Source: JANQHS01 sp965227315 (GTDB lineage Bacteria; Bacteroidota; Bacteroidia; Cytophagales; CCMP332). Taken from it: a stretch of DNA of 64,000 nt. Of this stretch, positions 35,801 through 44,269 are shown one piece after another. The translations under genes and the position numbers were made by a program. Location of the stretch: the NCBI GenBank assembly GCA_965227315.1, contig OZ245737.1:3348001-3412000 (forward strand), given 5' to 3'. The first letter of the stretch is position 1. Each line of letters starts with the position of its first letter. Below the pieces are notes generated by a model. It searched no databases. It was not told the DNA's origin and worked only from the letters and a program-made list of their open reading frames with translations.

Positions 35801-36369
35801 CTTTCCAGATCCGCGTCCGTATCCTGAAGCTTTTTCAGGGTTTGCTTCTTTCTGATCTTGAATTTGGATATCCCTGCGGCCTCTTCAAATATTGCCCTTC
35901 TTGCTCCATCCTTGTTTTGAAGGATATCATCGACCATACCAAGTTCAATAATAGAATAGGAATCTGGGCCGATACCGGTATCGACAAACAGATCGGTGAT
36001 GTCTTTGAGGCGGCATGTCACCCCGTTCAACTGGTATTCACTTTCACCGGACCTGAAGTACTTTCTGGTGGTTGTGATCTCGGAATATTCTGTCGGGAGG
36101 ATGTTTTTTGTATTGGAGAAGGTCAGGGAGACTTCGGCGAGTTGAAGTGGCTTTCTCTTGCTGGTACCATTGAAAATAATATTCTGCATCTTGTCAGATC
36201 GGAGATTTTTGATTTTTTGTTCTCCGAGTACCCAGCGAATGGCATCGACAACATTCGATTTTCCGCATCCATTTGGCCCGACAATCCCTGTTACACCCTG
36301 ATCAAAATTGATGACGATCTTATCACCAAAACTTTTGAAGCCCTTTGCTTCGAGCTTTTTTAATTCCAT
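32845..36369 (-). CDS. smc: Chromosome segregation protein SMC
   Basis: 1174 residues, the normal size of bacterial SMC. Walker A is GPNGCGKSNVVDAIRW near residues 32-47. Long coiled coils (about 170-500 and 660-1000) flank a hinge around 510-650. At the C-terminus are the ABC signature LSGGEKTLTATSLLF and Walker B APFCVFDEVDAPLDDANI. It organises and segregates the chromosome as an ATPase ring with ScpA and ScpB, which are not adjacent here. The coiled-coil Lys/Glu content explains the many long antisense open frames, which I regard as artefacts. Confidence 0.97.
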   Translation of the reverse strand: MELKKLEAKGFKSFGDKIVINFDQGVTGIVGPNGCGKSNVVDAIRWVLGEQKIKNLRSDKMQNIIFNGTSKRKPLQLAEVSLTFSNTKNILPTEYSEITTTRKYFRSGESEYQLNGVTCRLKDITDLFVDTGIGPDSYSIIELGMVDDILQNKDGARRAIFEEAAGISKFKIRKKQTLKKLQDTDADLERVEDLVFEIEKNMRSLERQARQTKRYFELKQEYKDLSLKLARLTVEDQKKQLENTERSIKEEEDKKIEIQAKISALAAELEKIKSNLVNEEKALSEKQKELNDQLGKIRNTESEKQIKNERLKFLNSRVETIHSDLENDKKLKERLKFSIQGIEKEKGELEKKYSLSKTEREAQELETRKVREKANGSLEAYRNLEEDLRNTQKDYDEHSRVIEIGSVQISTLEGQLEDSQQNKSEQEKAIREFDSRLKDILKREEDISGSFEKVEREKNSLSEEILKAESEIKESTRDLDNLLRKLEAKENELRLTQSMVDNLEGYPEAIKFLNKEKQWSKKSPLLSDVLSTSEEYRLAIENYLEPVLNHYVVQNRTEALKAIDLLSGSSKGKANFFLIDSIRETKSKIPEILNQAIPATEVVDYDPAYQKLVQYLLGDVLIVNEVKDIPNDPADAIWITKDAKVVQKKFSISGGSVGLFEGKRIGRIKNLKNLKKEITQLQKESESGKMTLETKEQNLENLKVRLNQLPFQEVQDSLNRVRREKVEFESRKEQIEKILNQGQSKKDFIGEKIQQLRTDTEKSIPQKEVLGAKLEVLQKQFEQSKSELDQVQEELAIQESALEKIKFEEIRIENELKGLTQDQGYKENTLREIEERLGKNDIELKEKDESIKELLKNDEIQESDLIGLYDEKERIEKELNAAEKAYYNVREVINSKESEQRELNQKKEVSDGVILSFKDKLNQIQLDLTSVKERLSVEFEVNFDQFLKTDIEEEQSLTELEELVETVKGKLDRIGPINPMALEAFEEVKERHEFILKQREDLENAKSSLLSTIDEIDKVATETFQDAFDKIRDNFIEVFRTLFSEGDTCDLKLVDPEDPLNSEIEIVAKPKGKRPLTINQLSGGEKTLTATSLLFSVYLLKPAPFCVFDEVDAPLDDANIDKFNNIINEFSNQSQFIIVTHNKRTMANTKMIYGITMVESGISRVVPVDLSNLN

Positions 36370-36446
36370 GCACTTCTTCCCTTAATGAGGCTAAAATAGT
36401 ATAATCGCAAATCAGGAGAAGAAAGGAAGGATCAAAAATTATCCAC

Positions 36447-36878
36447 TTATTCGGAGATCAACTCAAAGGCCTCTTTTCTGATCTCATTTTCATCCATTTC
36501 GAGTTTCAAACCATCTTCGATAGCACGGATCAAAACGGTAACAATGATCTTCTTGAATCCGAGTTTCATGGCGACTTCGGTGCAATAGTCGAGTTCTTTT
36601 TGGAAGAGACGACCATCGATCATCATCATGTTTACGACATTGAACAGATACTCAAACTGCTCTTCCTGGGATTGGGGGTTGCTTATATCAGTTGTAATTG
36701 GATTTTCAATCATATCCCTGATTTCATTTTCTTCGAATCCGGCTTTTTTGCCAATTCTGTAAATCAATTCCTCTTCGCTTTCGTCAAAATGATGATCAAT
36801 CTTGGCGAGATGAACCAGATTGTTGATATGAATTCTGGATAATTGCTTTTCGTCCATTTCTGTTTTGATATTTTCCAT
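36447..36878 (-). CDS. TerB-like helical protein
   Basis: 143 residues, soluble and acidic, predicted all-helical. Repeated helices with a DGRLFQKELDYCTEVAMKLGF segment and HLAKIDHHFDESEEELIYRIG match the pattern of TerB/DjlA-like domains, with acidic residues in the loops that could bind metal or substrate. No signal peptide. ATG at 36878 is clear. It lies 2 bases after the methyltransferase gene stop and 77 bases before smc, so it is possibly co-transcribed with both. The function is not known; TerB proteins have been tied to tellurite or stress response, but this example has no ter genes around it. Confidence 0.7.
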   Translation of the reverse strand: MENIKTEMDEKQLSRIHINNLVHLAKIDHHFDESEEELIYRIGKKAGFEENEIRDMIENPITTDISNPQSQEEQFEYLFNVVNMMMIDGRLFQKELDYCTEVAMKLGFKKIIVTVLIRAIEDGLKLEMDENEIRKEAFELISE

Positions 36879-36880
36879 AG

Positions 36881-37570
36881 TTAAAGAATCGAAACACTCT
36901 TTTTATTTAGAACGATAGTCCTGATAAAACCATTCAGCTTGTAAACACTCTTCTCTTCTTTCCAGATGTTTGGATCAATGATGGCATCAAGATCCGGTAG
37001 TGATAAACGCGGAATCCGGGTAAAGATTTTGAAGAACCTGTAGGCCAGATAGATCATCAACTTTCTTTTGATAATGCCTTTGGGACTTTTGAGGGAGAAA
37101 TCGGTTATTATCAATCGCCCGTCAGGCTTGAGAAGTTCTTGACTTCTAAGCATAAATTCCTCGATTTGGCGATTAGGTAAACAATCCAGGAAGAAATTTG
37201 CAATGATCATATCGAATGGAGCTTCGAAATGCGATGAGAAAAAATCCTCCTTCCTGATCTCAATGAGTTTACCAAGGTCCTGATTTTCAATTCTTTTTCG
37301 AGCTTTTACCAGCATTTTCTCCGAAAGGTCGATTCCGACTATTCTCCGTGGATTGATATGGTCTGCGAATTTTACTACATCCAGAAAGCTTGCCGTACCT
37401 ATGCCGGGAATGAGGATCCTGTTGCCCTTGATATCGAGGTTCTGAAGGGCATAAGCTCCTGCCGATTTGAGCTCATTCCCGAATATCGCCTTGGCCAGGG
37501 GATCATAGAATGCGGAAATCAGGTTGTAGTTGTTGCTGTTGATCAGATCAGGGCCAGGTAGGAAAAACAA
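36881..37570 (-). CDS. Class I SAM-dependent methyltransferase
   Basis: About 229 residues. The SAM-binding motif I is ILIPGIGTASFLD, with IVGIDLSEKMLVKAR for motif II, DMIIANFFLDCL for the aromatic/acidic motif and LLKPDGRLIITDFSL for motif V. The start is not an ATG: a TTG at 37570 (LFFLPGPDL..NSNNYNLISAFYDPLAK) is the only standard start upstream of the conserved YNLISAFYDPLAKAIFG. It overlaps the 3' end of the upstream membrane-protein gene by 28 bases. The substrate is unknown, possibly a lipid or quinone given that neighbour. Confidence 0.8.
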   Translation of the reverse strand: MFFLPGPDLINSNNYNLISAFYDPLAKAIFGNELKSAGAYALQNLDIKGNRILIPGIGTASFLDVVKFADHINPRRIVGIDLSEKMLVKARKRIENQDLGKLIEIRKEDFFSSHFEAPFDMIIANFFLDCLPNRQIEEFMLRSQELLKPDGRLIITDFSLKSPKGIIKRKLMIYLAYRFFKIFTRIPRLSLPDLDAIIDPNIWKEEKSVYKLNGFIRTIVLNKKSVSIL

Positions 37571-38319
37571 AAACTGAGATCTCCCACAATTCGATAATTC
37601 TCATTTCTCATCAACTTGTTTTTAAACAACAAGGGGATAAGAGATCCCAGGAAAACAAGAGATACGATGATCAAAGAAGCAGGAGAAATCTCGGACAGGT
37701 TCATTGTGATCAGGATAACCAGAAAATAGAGCCCAATCAATACATAAAGCATGTTGAGAACCTCTTTTTCTGTAAAGATGGTAGCCAGGGAGCGCTGTTT
37801 TTGCAAATGATCATTTTCTTTTTCGATCATTGATAGAGTGACCAGGTTGATGCTCGCAATGATCCAAAAGAGAGTCAGAAGAGCAAAGAATTCCAAGCTA
37901 AGCTTGTTTGGATTATCTATAACAGGAACTGAAATACCTAAAGCATAGATCAACGAAACCCTAAATTCCTTGTAGTAAAATGCTCCGGATTGTTGCTCGG
38001 CCTTGTTCAAAACCCAATGAACGAAAACCAGCACAACCAAAATTCCACCCAGTTGGATATTCATCATGGACAGGTTGGGGAGAATCAAAAGGCAGGCACT
38101 GATTCCTACAATGACAAACATGGAGATGATGGGTATCCTGTATTCCTGATGTAGGAGATGTCGATGCGTAATGGCCCGGCCTTGAATAGATTGAGCATCC
38201 AGGAGGTGATCGAAAGTATAGATCATCCAAATTGATGCTACCAATGCGAAAATCGGGTAGGGATCTGTTTCTGATCCTAACGAAGCAGAAAGAAAAATGC
38301 TTCCTCCGGCTGCTCCCAA
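37543..38319 (-). CDS. UbiA-like multi-pass membrane protein; true start unclear
   Basis: At least 258 residues with about eight predicted membrane helices. SIWMIYTFDHLLDAQS carries a DHxxD aspartate pair reminiscent of the first Mg-prenyl-diphosphate motif of UbiA prenyltransferases. FWIIASINLVTLSMIEKENDHLQ resembles the second but lacks the typical DxxxD. The call is therefore fold-level only. The only standard start is TTG at 38319, yet the frame stays open for 27 codons upstream and encodes a plausible helix (ISPSAILRVFNSLSLDVA) that would complete the first membrane span, with no ATG, GTG or TTG. It follows pgk directly on the same strand. Confidence 0.6.
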   Translation of the reverse strand: MGAAGGSIFLSASLGSETDPYPIFALVASIWMIYTFDHLLDAQSIQGRAITHRHLLHQEYRIPIISMFVIVGISACLLILPNLSMMNIQLGGILVVLVFVHWVLNKAEQQSGAFYYKEFRVSLIYALGISVPVIDNPNKLSLEFFALLTLFWIIASINLVTLSMIEKENDHLQKQRSLATIFTEKEVLNMLYVLIGLYFLVILITMNLSEISPASLIIVSLVFLGSLIPLLFKNKLMRNENYRIVGDLSFCFSYLALI

Positions 38320-38390
38320 TGCAACGTCAAGGCTCAGGGAATTAAAAACTCTCAGAATAGCAGATGGACTGATAAAATTGAATTTTGGAT

Positions 38391-39575
38391 TTATTCCAAT
38401 GCATTAACCCCTGGAAGAGTTTTTCCTTCAAAATACTCCAGCAGTGCCCCACCGCCTGTGGAGACATAGGATACCTGATCTGCCAGTTCAAGCTTTTTGA
38501 TCGCCGCTGCAGAGTCTCCTCCTCCGATCAATGAAAAGGCCCCGTTCTGTGTGGCCTCAACCACGGCTTTTCCAATTTCGAAGGTTCCTTCCGCAAAATT
38601 TGAAAACTCGAAAACGCCCATGGGCCCATTCCATAAAATTGTTTTGGCTTCCAGAACCACAGCGCGAAATCTGTTGATCGCTTCTTCACCAATATCCAAA
38701 CCCATATAACCTTCTTCGATTTCATCGGAAAGGCAGAGCTTGGAGCCGGAATCGTTGGAAAAGCTCCCGGATACCTTTGAGTCAACGGGGAGTATGAGTT
38801 CCGCGTTATGATCTTCCGCTTTTTGAAATAATTCCAGAGCGAGCTCAAGCTTATCTTCTTCCACGAGAGAATTGCCAATATTGCCTCCCTTTGCTTTAAA
38901 GAAGGTATATGCCATTCCGCCACCGATAAGGATCTGATCCGCGATGGGAAGAAGGTTTTCGATGATCTCGATCTTATCGGAAACCTTGGCACCACCCATA
39001 ATTGCCACAAATGGTTTTGAAGCCCCCCTAAGCACGTTGTCGGCATTGGTCAATTCTGCTTCCATGAGGAATCCCGGTGCCTTATCCTTAAAATGCGCCG
39101 CAATTTGGCATGTGCTCGAGTGGGCCCTATGTGCAGATCCAAATGCATCATTCACGTATACATCTCCCAAATCAGCAAACGCCTTAGCCAGATCTTCGTC
39201 ACCCTTTGTCTCGCCTTGATGAAATCTGACGTTTTCCATCAATAGCACTTGCCCTGGCTCCAGACTAGAAGCCATTTCAGAGGCTTCATTTCCGGCTGAA
39301 GTTGGAGAGAATAATACTTGCTGTCCCAGATTGCTTTCGATGTTCGGAATTATCTGACCGAGAGAGAATTTATCCTCAGGTCCGTTCTTCGGCCGGCCAA
39401 GATGGGAAAGTAATACAAGGGATGCTCCGGCATCAAGGATGTATCTTAAAGTGGGCAAGGCTGCCTTGATCCTGGTATCATCGCTAACATTTCCCTGATC
39501 GTCCAAAGGCACATTAAAATCCACCCTGACAACAACTCTCTTGCCGGATAAGCTAAGGTCTGCTAATTTTTTCAT
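38391..39575 (-). CDS. pgk: Phosphoglycerate kinase
   Basis: 394 residues, standard length. The N-terminal substrate loop is VVRVDFNVPLDDQGNV, with DAGASLVLLSHLGRPKNG. The hinge follows and the C-terminal nucleotide domain has VAIMGGAKVSDKIEIIENLL and ends VSYVSTGGGALLEYFEGK with the catalytic GGGDSAAAI. It interconverts 1,3-bisphosphoglycerate and 3-phosphoglycerate with ATP, in glycolysis. It is between a ferredoxin gene (6 bases upstream) and the UbiA-like gene, all on the minus strand. Confidence 0.98.
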   Translation of the reverse strand: MKKLADLSLSGKRVVVRVDFNVPLDDQGNVSDDTRIKAALPTLRYILDAGASLVLLSHLGRPKNGPEDKFSLGQIIPNIESNLGQQVLFSPTSAGNEASEMASSLEPGQVLLMENVRFHQGETKGDEDLAKAFADLGDVYVNDAFGSAHRAHSSTCQIAAHFKDKAPGFLMEAELTNADNVLRGASKPFVAIMGGAKVSDKIEIIENLLPIADQILIGGGMAYTFFKAKGGNIGNSLVEEDKLELALELFQKAEDHNAELILPVDSKVSGSFSNDSGSKLCLSDEIEEGYMGLDIGEEAINRFRAVVLEAKTILWNGPMGVFEFSNFAEGTFEIGKAVVEATQNGAFSLIGGGDSAAAIKKLELADQVSYVSTGGGALLEYFEGKTLPGVNALE

Positions 39576-39581
39576 TGAGAT

Positions 39582-39929
39582 CTACTCCCCGTGCAAATAG
39601 GACTTTTTAGCCAGAAGCTGTTCCTCGTTTTCTACATTGTCAGGGTCGGGAATACAGCAATCGACAGGGCAAACTGCAGCGCACTGTGGCTCCTCATGGA
39701 AACCATGGCATTCAGTACACTTATCTGTGACTATATAGTAAAACTCATCTGATTTAGGCTCCTGCGTTTGGTCTGCATCCATCTTTTCACCAGATGGAAG
39801 TTCTACTTCAACCAGATTGGTTCCTCCTGAATAATTCCACTCAATCCCCCCTTCATATATGGCGGTATTGGGGCATTCAGGTTCGCAGGCACCACAATTG
39901 ATGCATTCGTCTGTGATCATTATGGCCAT
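39582..39929 (-). CDS. 4Fe-4S dicluster ferredoxin
   Basis: 115 residues. Two cluster-binding sets are visible: CINCGACEPECP near the N-terminus and CTECHGFHEEPQCAAVCP further on, with the usual 3+1 cysteine sharing between the two clusters. A charged insertion (SGEKMDADQTQEPKSDEFYY) lies between them, giving the Alvin-type long-spacer ferredoxin. It carries electrons in the cytosol. It is divergent from the LuxC-like acyl-CoA reductase and the pair share a promoter region; its own promoter may include TAACTTTG on the minus strand (39992-39985) without a clear -33. Confidence 0.92.
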   Translation of the reverse strand: MAIMITDECINCGACEPECPNTAIYEGGIEWNYSGGTNLVEVELPSGEKMDADQTQEPKSDEFYYIVTDKCTECHGFHEEPQCAAVCPVDCCIPDPDNVENEEQLLAKKSYLHGE

Positions 39930-39940
39930 GACAAGCTTTT

Positions 39941-39974
39941 TTTGTTTAAAACCCTAGTTACGGAATTAAGTTTG
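39941..39974 (+). promoter_or_regulatory. Candidate promoter of the LuxC-like reductase
   Basis: Plus strand: TTTG at 39941-39944 and TAAGTTTG at 39967-39974 (perfect TAnnTTTG), separated by 22 bases, slightly longer than the preferred 19-21. The start codon follows 33 bases after the -7 box. Confidence 0.5.
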
Positions 39975-40006
39975 ATTTTTGCCGCAAAGTTAAAAAGTGA
40001 ATTGGT

Positions 40007-41008
40007 GTGGACAGAAGTCAATTGATTAAAACATTTAATGAGCTGTATGAAAGTTTGGCGCTCCTCCTGGGGGATGAGGACTTTCTTCAGCGGGTCGAAG
40101 CTGAAAACCCATGGTTTACCAGAAAAAATGTTGAGTTGGCTATAGGTTCCATACTTCCATGGCTGGAAGCTGATTGCCTGGAAAAATTCAGCTCAAAATA
40201 TGATTTTCAAGAAGAAGTCAAGAGGGTAGGTCTAGTTCTGGCCGGAAATATTCCCCTTGTAGGCTTTCATGATGTGATGTGCACCCTTCTTTCCGGCAAT
40301 GTCGCCGTGGTGAAGCTTTCCGGTAAGGATGAGGTTTTGATGGGAGAAGTTCTCAATATCCTCGTCGGCCTTAATCCGAAAATTGCTTCGAGGCTGGAAC
40401 GTGTTGATCGGTTGAAAAATATCGAGGCCTTCATCGGAACAGGTAGTGACAACACGAATAGGTATTTTGATCATTACTTCGGAAAGTACCCGCATATTTT
40501 CAGGCAAAACCGGACTAGCGTCGCTGTTTTAGATCAACAGACTACTCATGAGGATCTGCTCAAATTGGGAGCGGATCTATTCTCGTATTTTGGCCTGGGC
40601 TGCAGAAATGTTTCCACATTGTTGGTTTCCAGAGAATTTGACCTTCTGAGCCTTTTCGATGCATTTAGACCCTATGAATATCTCAAAGATCACAACAAGT
40701 TTTATCAGAATTATTCTTATCGAAAGGCTGTTTATTTAACCTCAGGCATGAAATTCCTGGATGGGGAGTTTTTTATACTGAGGGAATCGGATCATGTTTA
40801 TTCTAACATCGCTGAAGTCCTGTATATGGAATATGATAATGCGGAACGTGTTCACCAATTCATGAAGTTGAATAAAGAAAAGATTCAAACCGTCGTAGCC
40901 AATCCCAATTCCCCATGGGCGGTTTCGGATTTTGGCTCGGCCCAGTATCCTTCCATTGACGATTTTGCCGATGGGGTTGACACTATGGCCTTTTTGTCGA
41001 CTCTTTAA
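40007..41008 (+). CDS. LuxC-like acyl-CoA reductase
   Basis: 333 residues of the acyl-CoA reductase (LuxC) family, related to aldehyde dehydrogenases. Signals are the cofactor-binding LVLAGNIPLVGFHDVMCTLL, FIGTGSDNTNRYFDHYFG and the active-site YFGLGCRNVSTL with its single Cys. The start is GTG at 40007. LuxC enzymes reduce fatty acyl thioesters to aldehydes with NADPH. No luxA, luxB, luxD or luxE is nearby, so bioluminescence is not implied. The divergent ferredoxin gene next door is, from memory, a recurrent partner in Bacteroidota. Confidence 0.85.
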   Translation: MDRSQLIKTFNELYESLALLLGDEDFLQRVEAENPWFTRKNVELAIGSILPWLEADCLEKFSSKYDFQEEVKRVGLVLAGNIPLVGFHDVMCTLLSGNVAVVKLSGKDEVLMGEVLNILVGLNPKIASRLERVDRLKNIEAFIGTGSDNTNRYFDHYFGKYPHIFRQNRTSVAVLDQQTTHEDLLKLGADLFSYFGLGCRNVSTLLVSREFDLLSLFDAFRPYEYLKDHNKFYQNYSYRKAVYLTSGMKFLDGEFFILRESDHVYSNIAEVLYMEYDNAERVHQFMKLNKEKIQTVVANPNSPWAVSDFGSAQYPSIDDFADGVDTMAFLSTL

Positions 41009-41075
41009 CAGAGCTTATAGGGGTACCTAAAATCCCTTTAATTTTTTAGATTTGCGGCTTTCAGGGTGATTTTCT

Positions 41076-43343
41076 ATGGTATTTGATATTGATATGATAA
41101 AGAAGGTCTATGATGGCCTTCCGGGAAAAATAGAAAAGGCAAGAGGAGTGGTTTCAAGACCCCTCACTCTGGCCGAAAAAATCCTATTCAGCCATTTGGA
41201 TCCGGGGGTTGAACTCAGGGATTTCAAGAGAGGAGCCGATTATGTGGATTTTAATCCTGATCGCGTTGCCATGCAGGATGCCACAGCTCAGATGGCCTTA
41301 CTTCAATTCATGCAGGCGGGCAAGAGCAAGGCAGCCGTGCCTTCAACAGTCCATGCAGACCATTTGATCCAGGCCAAAATCGGAGCTGATAAGGATCTCC
41401 AAAATGCGATCAATCAGAACAACGAGGTTTTCAATTTTCTGGAATCCGTTTCAAATAAATATGGGATTGGATTTTGGAAACCAGGAGCTGGGATCATTCA
41501 CCAGGTGGTTTTGGAGAATTATGCATTTCCGGGAGGAATGATGATCGGAACAGATTCCCATACTGTGAATGCAGGTGGATTGGGCATGGTGGCCGTCGGT
41601 GTGGGCGGTGCCGATGCCGTGGATGTGATGGCAGGAATGCCATGGGAATTGAAATGGCCAAAACTCATCGGCGTAAAGCTAACTGGGAAACTCAACGGTT
41701 GGACTGCTCCCAAGGATGTGATTTTAAAAGTTGCAGGGATTCTGACCGTTAAGGGCGGAACCGGAGCCATTTTGGAATATTTCGGCGAAGGAGCAAAGAA
41801 CATGTCTGCAACCGGCAAGGGGACAATTTGCAACATGGGGGCGGAGATTGGAGCTACTACCTCCACTTTTGGCTACGACGAATCGATGAAGCGCTACCTG
41901 ATGGCTACTGGCCGGGAAGAGGTGGTAAACCTGGCGGAAGGTATAAAAGAGCATTTAACCGCTGATAAAGAGGTATACGAAAATCCTGAAAACCATTTCG
42001 ATCAGCTCATCGAAATTGACCTTTCTACTCTGGAACCTCATATCAACGGCCCGTTTACACCGGACCGTGCAACTCCGGTCTCAAAAATGAGAGAGGAGGC
42101 GGAAAAGAATAATTGGCCGATGGATGTGGAATGGGGACTGATTGGCTCTTGTACCAATAGTTCTTATGAGGATATTTCCAGGGCGGCTTCTATTGCCAAG
42201 CAGGCTGTGGACAATGGCCTGAAAACCAAAGCCGAGTTTGGCATCAACCCCGGATCCGAGCAGGTTCGATATACCACTGAAAGAGATGGCTTGCTGTCGA
42301 TATTTGAGGATCTGAATGCCCGGATCTTTACCAATGCCTGTGGTCCCTGTATTGGGCAATGGGCAAGGGCAGGAGCAGATCGTGAAGAAAAAAATACCAT
42401 TGTCCATTCTTTCAATCGGAATTTTTCGAAGAGGGCTGACGGGAACCCAAATACCCATGCTTTTGTAGGCTCTCCTGAAATGGTGGCCGCGATTGCGATT
42501 TCGGGAGACCTGGGTTTTAATCCGCTTACCGATACCCTTAGGAACGAGAATGGGGAAGAAATAAAGTTCAAAGAACCTACAGGTTGGGAACTTCCACCTA
42601 ATGGTTTCCAGGTTGATGATCCCGGATACCAGGCACCGGCAGAGGATGGTTCTCAGATCGAAGTAGTTGTTAAACCGGATTCCAATAGGCTCCAATTGCT
42701 TGAGCCGTTTGCGCCTTGGGATGGAAAGAATATTGAGGGAATGAGGTTATTGATCAAGGCATTTGGCAAGTGTACCACGGATCATATTTCTATGGCAGGA
42801 CCATGGTTGAGATTTAGAGGGCATCTTGATAATATTTCAAATAATTGTCTGATCGGTGCGGTTAATGCCTTTAATCAGGAAACCGATAAGGTGAAGAATT
42901 TTATAAGCGGAGAATACGACGCCGTACCAAAGACAGCTAGAGACTATAAGGCTCAGGGAGTTCCTACCATCGTTGTTGGCGATCATAACTACGGTGAAGG
43001 AAGTTCAAGGGAACATGCTGCTATGGAGCCCAGGCATTTGGGAGTGAAGGCGGTTTTGGTAAAATCCTTTGCCAGGATCCATGAAACAAATCTCAAAAAA
43101 CAAGGCATGTTGGCCCTGACTTTTGTGAATGAGAATGATTATGACAAGATCAGAGAAGACGATCTGATGGATTTTGTGGATTTAGATTCCTTTGCTGCAG
43201 GAAAGACTTTGACCTTGAGGTTACGTCATTCCGATGGAACGAATGAAGAGATAAAGGTCAATCATACATATAATGAATCACAGATTGACTGGTTTAGAGC
43301 GGGAAGCGCCCTGAATCTGATCAAGATGCAAAACAATGCCTAG
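41076..43343 (+). CDS. acn: Aconitate hydratase
   Basis: 755 residues, mitochondrial/AcnA-like aconitase. The [4Fe-4S] cysteines are in GSCTNSSYEDI and NACGPCIGQW. Substrate-binding motifs are IGTDSHTVNAGGLGMVAVG, GTGAILEY-like GGTGAILEYFG, and GEGSSREHAAMEPRHLG with GDHNYG. It isomerises citrate and isocitrate in the TCA cycle. A TAGATTTG at 41047-41054 resembles a -7 box 21 bases before the start, although no TTTG sits at a proper distance. The 3' end overlaps the polysaccharide export gene by 8 bases. Confidence 0.98.
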   Translation: MVFDIDMIKKVYDGLPGKIEKARGVVSRPLTLAEKILFSHLDPGVELRDFKRGADYVDFNPDRVAMQDATAQMALLQFMQAGKSKAAVPSTVHADHLIQAKIGADKDLQNAINQNNEVFNFLESVSNKYGIGFWKPGAGIIHQVVLENYAFPGGMMIGTDSHTVNAGGLGMVAVGVGGADAVDVMAGMPWELKWPKLIGVKLTGKLNGWTAPKDVILKVAGILTVKGGTGAILEYFGEGAKNMSATGKGTICNMGAEIGATTSTFGYDESMKRYLMATGREEVVNLAEGIKEHLTADKEVYENPENHFDQLIEIDLSTLEPHINGPFTPDRATPVSKMREEAEKNNWPMDVEWGLIGSCTNSSYEDISRAASIAKQAVDNGLKTKAEFGINPGSEQVRYTTERDGLLSIFEDLNARIFTNACGPCIGQWARAGADREEKNTIVHSFNRNFSKRADGNPNTHAFVGSPEMVAAIAISGDLGFNPLTDTLRNENGEEIKFKEPTGWELPPNGFQVDDPGYQAPAEDGSQIEVVVKPDSNRLQLLEPFAPWDGKNIEGMRLLIKAFGKCTTDHISMAGPWLRFRGHLDNISNNCLIGAVNAFNQETDKVKNFISGEYDAVPKTARDYKAQGVPTIVVGDHNYGEGSSREHAAMEPRHLGVKAVLVKSFARIHETNLKKQGMLALTFVNENDYDKIREDDLMDFVDLDSFAAGKTLTLRLRHSDGTNEEIKVNHTYNESQIDWFRAGSALNLIKMQNNA

Positions 43344-44268
43344 ATACTACCTGACCGAAGTGCGAATATTAACCATAGCCATCATCACCATGATGGCTTT
43401 TGCTTGTGTACCCATCAAGAAGATCACCTACATTCAAAAAGATGATGTGAGGGCCAAGGCAAAAAATATTAACTACGATACCCTGGTTAGGTTTTATGAC
43501 CGGGGCTTTGACGAATACAAACTTCAGCCCAATGATATTGTGGCTGTTAGAATAGGGTCGATTACCCCTTCGGATTTCAATTTTATCAAAGAATATGAAC
43601 AGCAATTGGGGCAAATCAGAAAACTGAATCAGTATGACCAGAATGATTTCCTCAATGGAGGTAGGAATGGAAACCAAGGAATTGGAGGGGTGGGAGCCCA
43701 GGGGGGGATAAATGAATTCAGTGTTGGATTGATGCAGTTCTTAGCAGATCGTTATTTATCTGGGTTTCAACTAGACAATAGTGGAGATCTTTTTTTGCCA
43801 AAAATCGGTAAGGTCAACCTTAAAGAAATGACTCTTGCTGATGCAGAAGACACTTTGGAGGCCAGATTTCGTGGCTATTTCGAATCCCCTGTCGTTAAAT
43901 TAGAATTGATGTCTTTTCAGTTTAGCGTTTTTGGAGAGGTGGTAGATGAAGGCCGGTTTACCACTTATAACACCAAGACAAGTGTATTTGATGCAATTGC
44001 GATGGCTGGTAATATGAAAGACTTTGCTGATCGCTCTAAAGTAAAAATTGTAAGATATGAGGATGGATTTGCCAAGGTGGCATACCTTAATACTCTTTCG
44101 GAGGATGTGCTTCAATCCGAGTATTTCTATTTAAGGCCCGGGGATCAGATAGTTGTTCCGCCACTGAAATCAAAAACCCTTTTCGAATATTTATTACCAA
44201 CCGCTCCGGCTTTAATTACAATGTTAAGTACCCTTACAACGCTCATTGTTGTAGTGAGTGCCCTTTAA
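43336..44268 (+). CDS. Polysaccharide export outer-membrane lipoprotein (Wza/OPX family)
   Basis: 310 residues from ATG 43336, or 302 from GTG 43360, which gives the cleaner lipoprotein signal peptide RILTIAIITMMAFAC. The lipobox is MAFAC, so Cys24 in the long numbering. Poly_export (LPNDIVAVRIGS, here LQPNDIVAVRIGS) and SLBB-type beta-grasp parts (VFGEVVDEGRFTTYN; YLRPGDQIVVPP) follow. A C-terminal hydrophobic helix (about 285-308) would cross the outer membrane. OPX proteins form the outer-membrane pore for capsule or exopolysaccharide. It heads the surface-glycan locus but starts inside the aconitase gene. Confidence 0.9.
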   Translation: MPRYYLTEVRILTIAIITMMAFACVPIKKITYIQKDDVRAKAKNINYDTLVRFYDRGFDEYKLQPNDIVAVRIGSITPSDFNFIKEYEQQLGQIRKLNQYDQNDFLNGGRNGNQGIGGVGAQGGINEFSVGLMQFLADRYLSGFQLDNSGDLFLPKIGKVNLKEMTLADAEDTLEARFRGYFESPVVKLELMSFQFSVFGEVVDEGRFTTYNTKTSVFDAIAMAGNMKDFADRSKVKIVRYEDGFAKVAYLNTLSEDVLQSEYFYLRPGDQIVVPPLKSKTLFEYLLPTAPALITMLSTLTTLIVVVSAL

Positions 44269-44269
44269 T

